DNA from: Candidatus Woesearchaeota archaeon CG08_land_8_20_14_0_20_47_9
GTDB taxonomy: Archaea; Nanobdellota; Nanobdellia; Woesearchaeales; CG1-02-47-18
Length of the DNA: 6,327 bases
Direction: 5' to 3'
NCBI GenBank assembly: GCA_002763335.1
Contig: PEYS01000179.1
Location: 1 to 6,327 of the forward strand
A program made the translations under genes and the position numbers. Positions 1 through 4,960 of the stretch are shown piece by piece. The notes under the pieces were generated by a model. It searched no databases, was not told the DNA's origin, and saw nothing but the letters and a program-made list of their open reading frames with translations. Each line of letters opens with the position of its first letter. Position 1 is the first letter of the stretch.

Positions 1-28
1 CCTCGCTTTGACACGGCGAATTTTTAGA

Positions 29-87
29 CTCAATTTTCGCCCTAAAGGGCGAGCTACCCACGAACTTTTGAGCATTCAAAGTTTTCT
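29..87. repeat. Composite palindromic spacer repeat (degenerate copy)
   Basis: The region holds a tight hairpin, TCGCCC (37-42) pairing with GGGCGA (47-52) across a TAAA loop. CTCAA (29-33) can pair with TTGAG (68-72) around it. The 17 bases at 56-72 are the exact reverse complement of 6311-6327. The next 16 bases (72-87, GCATTCAAAGTTTTCT) match 14 of 16 positions of the right arm of the palindrome at 4909-4924. The hairpin core also resembles the loop of that palindrome (TTCGCC-TTTA-CGG). This looks like a mosaic of two related repeat copies lying just upstream of the radB TATA box. Its function is unknown; it is not coding. Confidence 0.6.
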
Positions 88-94
88 CTGCAAA

Positions 95-104
95 ATATTT
101 AAAA
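95..104 (+). promoter_or_regulatory. TATA box of radB
   Basis: ATATTTAAAA is centred about 28 nt before the ATG at 128. That is the spacing expected for a leaderless archaeal transcript, and no Shine-Dalgarno sequence lies between box and start. Confidence 0.65.
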
Positions 105-127
105 GGACAGACCATCCAGCAGTAATC

Positions 128-847
128 ATGGAGGGAGTTATTGCTACTGGATGCGACTTTTTAGATGAGCTGCTTGAGGGTGGCTATGAGCCAGATGTTG
201 TAACAACAGTATTCGGGCCCTCTGGCTCAGGCAAGACGAGCATATGCATGTGCGCAGCAATAGCCAGGGCAGCTGAGAAGAAGGTCATCTACGTGGACAG
301 TGAGGGGGGCTTCTCTGCCGCAAGGTTTAGACAGCTCTGCAGGGATCCGGAAAGGGTGATCCAGAGGATGGTGTTTCTCAAGCCAGCCAGCTTCAAGGAG
401 CAGGAGGATGTGTTTGAGAGGCTTCCAAGGCTGATATCAGACAAGATAGGACTTGTCATTGTGGACACAATCTCCATGCTCTACCGCCTAGAGCTGGGTA
501 AGGAGGATGATGTCAAGACTGTTAATCGTGCTTTAGGGGCTCAGATGGGGCAGCTTATGAAGATTGCCAGGAAGAAGATGATACCAGTCATTGCAACAAC
601 GCAGGTCTACTCAAGCTTTGAGGAGAAGAACAAGGTAAACCTCGTTGGGGGGGATATTGTAAGGTACAGCAGCAAATGCTTAATAGAGCTACAGGTCATA
701 GACTCCTACAAAAGGGCGATACTGAAAAAGCACCGCAGCCTGCCAGAAAAGGAGATTGACTTCGAGATAAAGCAGGATGGGCTGTACAAGAGGGAGAAAA
801 CAGGTGAGAGAAAGGGAAGATCATCAGGGGCGATAAGGCTGTTCTGA
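128..847 (+). CDS. radB: DNA repair and recombination protein RadB
   Basis: This 239-residue RecA/RadA-superfamily ATPase is the archaeal RadA paralogue that acts as an accessory factor in homologous recombination in the cytoplasm. Walker A is GPSGSGKT at residues 30-37, and the strand-2 motif YVDSEGGF is at 55-62. Walker B LVIVD is at 109-113, followed by TISMLYR. The stretch ATTQVYSSFEEKN corresponds to the L2-like region of the core. The N-terminal helix-hairpin-helix domain of RadA is absent, and the length is close to that of RadB (about 220-240), which favours RadB over RadA. The C-terminal tail is basic (KREKTGERKGR). The frame is open back to position 8, but 8-127 crosses a palindromic repeat and the TATA box. 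The ATG at 128, giving MEGVIATGCDFLDELL, matches a normal RadB N-terminus. It appears to be monocistronic, with RNase P RNA downstream under its own promoter. Confidence 0.9.
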   Translation: MEGVIATGCDFLDELLEGGYEPDVVTTVFGPSGSGKTSICMCAAIARAAEKKVIYVDSEGGFSAARFRQLCRDPERVIQRMVFLKPASFKEQEDVFERLPRLISDKIGLVIVDTISMLYRLELGKEDDVKTVNRALGAQMGQLMKIARKKMIPVIATTQVYSSFEEKNKVNLVGGDIVRYSSKCLIELQVIDSYKRAILKKHRSLPEKEIDFEIKQDGLYKREKTGERKGRSSGAIRLF

Positions 848-919
848 CGTGACGCCCCCGGCAGACGAATAAATGCTAGGGCTGAAGATTCGATATGAGA
901 ATGACCGCTCTATGGCAAA

Positions 920-929
920 CTATTTAAAT
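920..929 (+). promoter_or_regulatory. TATA box of RNase P RNA
   Basis: CTATTTAAAT is centred about 25 nt before position 950, where the P1 helix of the RNase P RNA begins. The RNA end and the promoter spacing support each other. Confidence 0.7.
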
Positions 930-949
930 CAGCCCTTCGTAACATGCCC

Positions 950-1249
950 TGTAGGATGGGTGCTTAACTCTCGCAGCTTGTGAGGAAAGTCCGCCCACAG
1001 CAAGAGGCCACTCCTGTAAGGGAGTTCCAGAAATGGAAGGCAACCACTCAGAAACGACACGGCCGCCAGAACAGGGATGATAAGGCGAAGTCTCAAGCGA
1101 TTGAGGCGAGTTAACCCTTTGACGTCTCTGGCGGATGCGATGAAACGGTGAGCCCTGGCTTGTGCAAGTCATAGCACGCTTAGTTTAATGTTAAGATGGC
1201 CGTCAGCATTTGCTGGGCCTTACAGAAGGCGGCTTATGCCCATCCTACA
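950..1249 (+). ncRNA. rnpB: RNase P RNA, archaeal type A-like
   Basis: This is the catalytic RNA of RNase P, which removes 5' leaders from pre-tRNA. P1 is an 11-bp perfect helix between 950-960 (TGTAGGATGGG) and 1239-1249. The universally conserved segments are present: GAGGAAAGTCC at 982-992 (CR I) and ACAGAAGGCGGCTTA at 1222-1236 (CR V). They form helix P4, with AAG (987-989) plus CCGCC (991-995) pairing with GGCGGCTT (1228-1235), and leave the hallmark bulged U at 990. GATGAAACGGTG (about 1138-1149) is another conserved core segment. Visible hairpins include a very short P3 (970-975 with 979-984), TCCA-GAAA-TGGA (1026-1037, GNRA loop), an 8-bp stem 1063-1070/1127-1134, and CTCAA-GCGA-TTGAG (1092-1105, GNRA loop). 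At about 300 nt it is near the compact end for archaea. The exact ends are inferred from P1 and the upstream TATA box. Confidence 0.95.
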
Positions 1250-1263
1250 ATCCTTACTGGAAA

Positions 1264-1295
1264 CTTTGAATAATCAGCGCAGCTGGTTATCAAAG
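1264..1295 (+). other. Strong hairpin between RNase P RNA and secG
   Basis: Positions 1264-1278 pair with 1282-1295 over 14 bp, with one bulged A and one G-U pair, around the trinucleotide GCA. It begins 15 nt after the P1 helix of RNase P RNA and ends 6 nt before the secG TATA box. It could mark the 3' end or trailer of the RNase P transcript. The left flank (1259-1271, GGAAACTTTGAAT) also resembles an arm of the spacer palindromes. No T-run follows, so it is not called a terminator. Confidence 0.45.
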
Positions 1296-1300
1296 CCCTC

Positions 1301-1310
1301 TACTTTAAAA
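1301..1310 (+). promoter_or_regulatory. TATA box of secG-nac operon
   Basis: TACTTTAAAA is centred about 24 nt before the ATG at 1330. The spacing is slightly short, so the transcript would start at or within a few bases of that ATG. Confidence 0.55.
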
Positions 1311-1329
1311 GAATGGAAGCTGACTCAGA

Positions 1330-1488
1330 ATGGGAGACGCAAAGATCAGGATGCCCTCATCACAGGGCGGCCTTGTAAGGTATTTTGACGAGTACAAGAG
1401 CAAGATAGAGCTGAAGCCAGGAACAGTAATCGTGCTGGCAGTCATCGTGATACTTATCGAGCTCCTGCTCCACGCACAGCTGGGCTAG
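1330..1488 (+). CDS. secG: Preprotein translocase subunit Sec61-beta (SecG/Secbeta)
   Basis: This 52-residue tail-anchored membrane protein is the beta subunit of the archaeal Sec translocon (with SecY and SecE). The N-terminal cytosolic part carries the family signature, MPSSQGGLVRYFDEY at residues 8-22, followed by KSKIELKPG. A single transmembrane helix follows (about 31-48, TVIVLAVIVILIELLLH), and only a few residues lie beyond it. The length is typical for archaeal Secbeta (about 50-60 aa). The ATG at 1330 leaves seven residues before the conserved block, as in other archaeal homologues. The ATG at 1351 (Met8) is an alternative, because the TATA spacing is slightly short for 1330. The gene is followed at once by NAC, so the two probably share a transcript. 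The identification by sequence motif is strong despite the small size. Confidence 0.92.
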   Translation: MGDAKIRMPSSQGGLVRYFDEYKSKIELKPGTVIVLAVIVILIELLLHAQLG

Positions 1489-1510
1489 TAGGCTGGTGCT
1501 AGTAACAAGA

Positions 1511-1518
1511 GGGGGTGA
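1511..1518 (+). promoter_or_regulatory. Shine-Dalgarno site of nac
   Basis: GGGGGTGA is an almost complete complement of the 3' end of archaeal 16S rRNA (GGAGGTGA, with one wobble). It lies 4 nt before the TTG at 1523 and 15 nt after the GTG at 1496, so it supports the TTG as the start. It is the only strong site of this kind I see before a gene here, which fits an internal operon gene among leaderless ones. Confidence 0.75.
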
Positions 1519-1522
1519 AGGC

Positions 1523-1867
1523 TTGTTCAGCGGAATAAACAAGAAGGCCCTCGAGGCTGCTATGAAGCAGATGGGTGTAAAGCAGCAGGCCCTTGAGGCA
1601 GAGAGCGTGGTAATAAGGCTCAGGGACAAGGAGCTTGTGTTTATAAGCCCTGAGGTTATGATGATAAGCATGGGTGGCCAGGAGAGCTTTCAGGTTGTGG
1701 GCAGATTCAGCGAGCGCCCAAGGCTAAGGAGTTATGAGCCTTCAGAAGAGGATGTTGCCCTCGTAGTAGAACAGACAGGGGCCTCAAAAGAGGCTGCTAT
1801 CAAGGCTCTTGAGGATCATAAGGGAGATATTGCCGCTGTTATCCTCGATCTTAAAGAGGGAAAATAA
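1523..1867 (+). CDS. nac: Nascent polypeptide-associated complex protein (archaeal NAC, alpha type)
   Basis: This 114-residue cytosolic, ribosome-associated protein binds nascent chains; in archaea it works as a homodimer. The N-terminus, MFSGINKKALEAAMKQMGVK, corresponds to the family's MxPG..P+.M...M+.MG start. The NAC beta-domain spans about 20-62 (VVIRLRDKELVFISPEVMMISMGGQESFQVVGR). After a linker, a UBA domain occupies about 74-112 (EEDVALVVEQTGASKEAAIKALEDHKGDIAAVILDL). I chose the TTG at 1523 because it gives the family N-terminus and has an ideal Shine-Dalgarno site 4 nt upstream. The GTG at 1496 would add nine atypical residues (VLVTRGGEG) encoded by the Shine-Dalgarno region itself. 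The gene follows secG by 34 nt, linking chain capture at the ribosome with the translocon. Identity is very secure; the start is fairly secure. Confidence 0.9.
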   Translation: MFSGINKKALEAAMKQMGVKQQALEAESVVIRLRDKELVFISPEVMMISMGGQESFQVVGRFSERPRLRSYEPSEEDVALVVEQTGASKEAAIKALEDHKGDIAAVILDLKEGK

Positions 1868-1882
1868 CCATGCTTTAACAAA

Positions 1883-1892
1883 GATTTAAAAG
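1883..1892 (+). promoter_or_regulatory. TATA box of the tandem small-protein operon
   Basis: GATTTAAAAG is centred about 28 nt before the ATG at 1916, consistent with a leaderless mRNA. It separates the following pair of genes from the secG-nac unit. Confidence 0.6.
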
Positions 1893-1915
1893 CCCGAAGA
1901 ACCACTAAGAGCCAT

Positions 1916-2386
1916 ATGGAGGAATTCCATCAGGCCTTAGAGGATGCGCACCGCAGCATCAGGATTGCAGACCACCTGATATCTGTAACATACCCGATGG
2001 TGGGGGATAAGAAGCTCTTCATATCCATCCTCAGAAACATCTTTAACGCCTTTAAATGCTGCGTTGACGCCCTGGTATTCTATGATGAAAAGAGGGGCTC
2101 GCCACTGTCTGTAGGGGGAAGGGCCTCCTTTGAAGAGAGGCTCAGCCTCTTCTCCATAAACCTGACAGCAAGGTACAATATCAGCCCAGCTTTCGCAAAA
2201 CTTATAAATGAGATCAGAGAGATATTATTGGAGCATAGGAAAAGCCCTGTTGAGTTCGTAAGACACAATCGCGTTATAATATGCTCAGAGAGCTATAAGC
2301 TCAGGGTTCTCTCAGAGGCACAGCTAAAGGAATACATACGGAGAGCGAGGGAGCTTATGCAGACAATAGCAAGGTGCGTGACATAG
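1916..2386 (+). CDS. Hypothetical helical protein, first of a tandem paralogous pair
   Basis: This is a 156-residue soluble, mostly helical protein without signal peptide or membrane segment. I cannot assign a function. It is a diverged paralogue of the next gene: both have an ADHLI motif (18-22 here), a (V/I)DAL motif exactly 33 residues later (50-53), and an Arg-His pair (116-117) followed by a short beta-like stretch and a C-terminal helix (about 134-153). The length is identical to that of the partner. The layout is loosely reminiscent of HEPN-fold proteins, but no R-x4-6-H motif ends at His117 here. Cys48-Cys49 and Cys123 are unmatched in the partner. The ATG at 1916 is set by the TATA spacing. 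The stop lies 3 nt before the next start, so the two are co-transcribed and probably function together. Confidence 0.75.
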   Translation: MEEFHQALEDAHRSIRIADHLISVTYPMVGDKKLFISILRNIFNAFKCCVDALVFYDEKRGSPLSVGGRASFEERLSLFSINLTARYNISPAFAKLINEIREILLEHRKSPVEFVRHNRVIICSESYKLRVLSEAQLKEYIRRARELMQTIARCVT

Positions 2387-2389
2387 AAC

Positions 2390-2860
2390 ATGGGCAGCAA
2401 GGATAACCTCGAAGAGGCTAGGGAGGAGCTAAAGAGGGCTGACCACCTTATATTCGTAAGCCTGAAATACACGCGAACAGTTGACGTGATAAGAAGTGTT
2501 ATTGAACGCCTGATAGCCAGCCTTAACTTCATGATAGATGCTCTTCTCGAGCTGGCAAAGGAAGGAGGACTGATAGACAGCATGCCACAGAATAATGGGC
2601 TGAAATGCAGCGTGCTGAGGGCAGAGTTTAAACACCCTGAGATTGCAGATATGCTCTCATTCTACACCCTTCTGCGCAAGATCAGCCGGGCCGATTACAG
2701 GAAGCGGGAGGAATACAGGAGGCATGTCACCATGACTGCTGTTACAGAGGACGGGCCTGTTGATATAAGCATTGACGTTATAAAGGAGTACTATGAGAAG
2801 GCCCTCAGCTTTGCTGAGTTTATCAGCCAGCTTATCAGCCCAGTAGAAAACCCACAGTGA
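2390..2860 (+). CDS. Hypothetical helical protein, second of a tandem pair (possible HEPN-like)
   Basis: This is a 156-residue soluble, helix-rich protein of unknown function, paralogous to the gene just upstream. It carries ADHLIFVSLKYTRTVDVI (17-34), then a long helix ending in MIDALLELAKEG (48-59). A charged helix RADYRKREEYRRH (100-112) contains R106-x5-H112, the spacing of the R-x4-6-H motif of HEPN ribonucleases. A short strand region TMTAVTEDGPVDISID and a C-terminal helix follow. The HEPN link rests only on helical character and this one motif, so it is tentative. The start codon is 3 nt after the upstream stop. Only a weak AAGGTG (2371-2376) precedes it, so translation probably couples by reinitiation. 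It ends in tandem stops, TGA TAG. Confidence 0.78.
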   Translation: MGSKDNLEEAREELKRADHLIFVSLKYTRTVDVIRSVIERLIASLNFMIDALLELAKEGGLIDSMPQNNGLKCSVLRAEFKHPEIADMLSFYTLLRKISRADYRKREEYRRHVTMTAVTEDGPVDISIDVIKEYYEKALSFAEFISQLISPVENPQ

Positions 2861-2887
2861 TAGGACACCACTCAGAAGTTAAGACAA

Positions 2888-2897
2888 TTATTTAAAT
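2888..2897 (+). promoter_or_regulatory. TATA box of the permease-methyltransferase gene
   Basis: TTATTTAAAT is centred about 28 nt before the ATG at 2921. An ATG at 2911 is closed after two codons, so 2921 is the first usable start of a leaderless message. Confidence 0.62.
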
Positions 2898-2920
2898 AGA
2901 TTCTTTGTTAATGGCCTGAT

Positions 2921-4864
2921 ATGCCTGAATTTGAAAAGAGACTGGGATATCTCACAATAATCTCCTTGTCCATAAGTTCGATACTCGGCACAGCCATCTT
3001 CTTCGGTCCTGCAATAGGGGCGCACTACTCTGGCAAGGCCTCAATAATCGCCTGGATAATTCTTGGGGTTTTCACAACCTATATAAGCGCCTGTTTCGGC
3101 GAGCTTGTCTCAATGTTCCCGAAGGCGGGGGGCATATACGAGTTCACAAAGCAGACCTATGGGAGGTTTATCTCCTTCATAGCTGGATGGACTGCATGGG
3201 TTGTGGGCAATATCACGACAGCAGTGCTCGTTGTTGCCGCAACAGACTTCCTTGTCAGCGACCCAAGACTAAAGGCCACAAAGCTTATCTTAAGCCTCTC
3301 ATTCATACTCCTGCTGAACATCGTTGCCTATCTCGGGGTTGAGATGAGCGCAGCAATTGTTGTTGTATTCGCATTCATAACCCTCTTCGTGATCAGCTCA
3401 ATAATCATAAGAGGGCTTTTCCTGATTGACATAAGCAATCTGCTGCCAATAATACCATCAGGGGGCCTAATACCTATTCTGCCCCAGATATTCATCACCA
3501 TCTTCTTTATTGCAGAGACCTTCTTCGGGTGGGAGGGCGCAGCATATCTCTCAGAGGAGACTAAGAACCCGGAGAGGGTGATACCGAAGGCGATTGTCAC
3601 AGCCAACATCATAATCGCCATAATGGCCGTCCTCCTAACCATCGTCTTCCTGAGCCTTGTGCCTTTGCAGGGCGCAGCCAGTGCAGATGCCCCGCTTGCA
3701 GGGCTTGCAGGGATACTCTTCGGCAGCCAGGGCATAAGGCTGGTGGCAATAGGCATATTCCTCACCTTCATGGGATCAGCTGCAGGAGGCGTTATAACCA
3801 TGCCCAGGCTTGTGCTGGCGCTTGCAAGAGACAGGCTTTTTCTCGGCCAGTTCAAGGCAATACACCCCCGCTTCAAGACCCCATACAAGGCAATCATATT
3901 CCAGACTATTATCTCAATGATAATCGTCGCGATATGCTTCGGGCAATACAGGCTAGTGCTAAGCCTCCTCGTGCCTCTCGCCCTCGTGATGTACACGCTC
4001 GCAATAATGAGCGTCCCCATACTCAGGATAAAGAGGCCAGAGCTCAACAGGCCGTTTAAGGCTCCATTTGGAGAGACAGGACCGGTAATATCAGCCCTCT
4101 TCTTCCTCGCACTTATAGCCTTATGGGTCTGGGGGGAGCCGAACGCCTTTAACATACTAAAGCTGAGCCTCTCGTTCATAATGATGGGCTTCCCATTGTA
4201 CTTCCTCGTTGAGCTCTACTATGATCCGAAGGCGATCACAGAGGTAAGCGACGTATTCGCATACTTCACACTGATAACAGAGCCCCTCTCGCTCCCCCAG
4301 CGTGTGAGGGAGGAGATATTCGTATTACTGGGGGATATAAGGGGCAAGACAGTGCTCGAGGTTGGCTGCAGCGTTGGCACCCTCACACTCCAGCTTGCGC
4401 ACGAGGTAGGCCCTCACGGCATAATCTACGCAACAGACTTCTCAAAGAACGAGATGAGGATCACGAGGAAGAGGCTGGCCCTCCAGGAGTGGGCATCTGA
4501 AACCCGTGGCCACGGAATTGTGAGGCTACTCCATGATGAGGATCAGACAAGGCGCATACACCCCTCAATAACCTATGCTGACGCCATTGTCTCTGTAGGG
4601 CTTCTCAGTTATATACAGGATGTGAAGAAGGTGCTCATGGAGGCTGCAGCTATCATGCCTGCAGGGGGGAAGCTCTGCTTTGTCGAATACGGCGACTTCT
4701 TCCACATCATACCGAATGTGGAATGGCTCGCCAACAACAGCACAGTAGAGTCCATATTCAGGGAGTGCGGCTTCTCAGTGCAGGTAATAAGGAAGAAGGG
4801 ATTCTTCTGGAACTACATATTCATATACGGCATGAAGTACACCAGGGATGTGCCGTTTATATAG
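2921..4864 (+). CDS. APC-family amino acid permease fused to C-terminal SAM-dependent methyltransferase
   Basis: This is a 647-residue membrane protein. Residues 1-432 form an APC-superfamily transporter with about 12 transmembrane helices. TM1 carries the unwound-helix motif ILGTAIFFGP (21-30). TM6 and the following loop read FFGWEGAAYLSEETKNPERVIPKAI (201-225), and TM8 leads into LARDRLF and HPRFKTPYKAI (301-325). All are family hallmarks and suggest uptake or exchange of amino acids or amines. Residues about 440-640 form a class I methyltransferase. Motif I is VLEVGCSVGTLTLQLA (478-493), with Ser in place of the usual middle Gly. The acidic SAM-ribose position lies in YATDFS (503-508), and the post-I and III regions are DAIVSVGLLSYIQD and MPAGGKLCFVEYGD (579-592). 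With an even number of helices the methyltransferase should face the cytosol. The reading frame is continuous through the junction. Substrates of both halves are unknown; methylation of the imported solute or of a lipid is inference only. Confidence 0.88.
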   Translation: MPEFEKRLGYLTIISLSISSILGTAIFFGPAIGAHYSGKASIIAWIILGVFTTYISACFGELVSMFPKAGGIYEFTKQTYGRFISFIAGWTAWVVGNITTAVLVVAATDFLVSDPRLKATKLILSLSFILLLNIVAYLGVEMSAAIVVVFAFITLFVISSIIIRGLFLIDISNLLPIIPSGGLIPILPQIFITIFFIAETFFGWEGAAYLSEETKNPERVIPKAIVTANIIIAIMAVLLTIVFLSLVPLQGAASADAPLAGLAGILFGSQGIRLVAIGIFLTFMGSAAGGVITMPRLVLALARDRLFLGQFKAIHPRFKTPYKAIIFQTIISMIIVAICFGQYRLVLSLLVPLALVMYTLAIMSVPILRIKRPELNRPFKAPFGETGPVISALFFLALIALWVWGEPNAFNILKLSLSFIMMGFPLYFLVELYYDPKAITEVSDVFAYFTLITEPLSLPQRVREEIFVLLGDIRGKTVLEVGCSVGTLTLQLAHEVGPHGIIYATDFSKNEMRITRKRLALQEWASETRGHGIVRLLHDEDQTRRIHPSITYADAIVSVGLLSYIQDVKKVLMEAAAIMPAGGKLCFVEYGDFFHIIPNVEWLANNSTVESIFRECGFSVQVIRKKGFFWNYIFIYGMKYTRDVPFI

Positions 4865-4924
4865 GAAAACCTTGAATGCACTCGGCTTCGCCTTTACGGC
4901 TCGCCTCGGCATTCAAGGTTTTCC
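4864..4924. repeat. Perfect 16-bp inverted repeat (spacer palindrome)
   Basis: The arms at 4864-4879 (GGAAAACCTTGAATGC) and 4909-4924 are exact reverse complements. The 29-nt interval contains two small self-complementary units, GGCTTCGCC and GGCTCGCC, flanking TTTAC. The left arm starts on the last base of the permease stop codon and the right arm ends 6 nt before the SRP54 TATA box. In RNA it would fold into a long, stable, branched-tip hairpin at the 3' end of the permease message. Related pieces occur at 29-87 and 6311-6327. A role in termination, mRNA 3' protection or as a mobile repeat is possible; none is shown. Confidence 0.85.
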
Positions 4925-4930
4925 GAAATA

Positions 4931-4940
4931 TTATTAAAAT
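4931..4940 (+). promoter_or_regulatory. TATA box of srp54
   Basis: TTATTAAAAT is centred about 26 nt before the ATG at 4961 and begins 6 nt after the palindrome. The 20 nt between it and the ATG are pyrimidine-rich and contain no Shine-Dalgarno site. Confidence 0.62.
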
Positions 4941-4960
4941 CCCCCTCTTCTCAACCACTT

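Noticed and set aside
8..127. Upstream extension of the radB reading frame to position 8
   Set aside because: It runs through the palindromic repeat and the TATA box, adds 40 residues unlike any RadB N-terminus, and the ATG at 128 has correct promoter spacing.
848..919. Possible C/D-box RNA or small gene between radB and RNase P RNA
   Set aside because: Patches such as CTGA and ATGAGA occur, but no proper C box, paired terminal stem or plausible coding frame is present; I see nothing supportable here.
924..1172. Minus-strand frame of 82 codons across the RNase P RNA
   Set aside because: The region is fully explained by the conserved RNA structure (P1, P4, CR I and CR V).
1259..1295. Intrinsic terminator for RNase P RNA
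   Set aside because: The stem is good but no T-run follows, and archaeal termination depends mainly on T-rich tracts.
1188..1388. Plus-strand frame of 66 codons spanning the RNase P RNA end and the secG start
   Set aside because: It covers the conserved RNA 3' domain and uses a different frame from the clear Sec61-beta coding sequence.
1360..1671. Minus-strand frame of 103 codons
   Set aside because: It is antisense to both Sec61-beta and NAC, which are certain on the plus strand.
3328..4179. Long open frame of 283 codons on the minus strand
   Set aside because: It lies wholly within the permease gene, whose family motifs are clear on the plus strand; the antisense product shows no recognisable domain and has no promoter.
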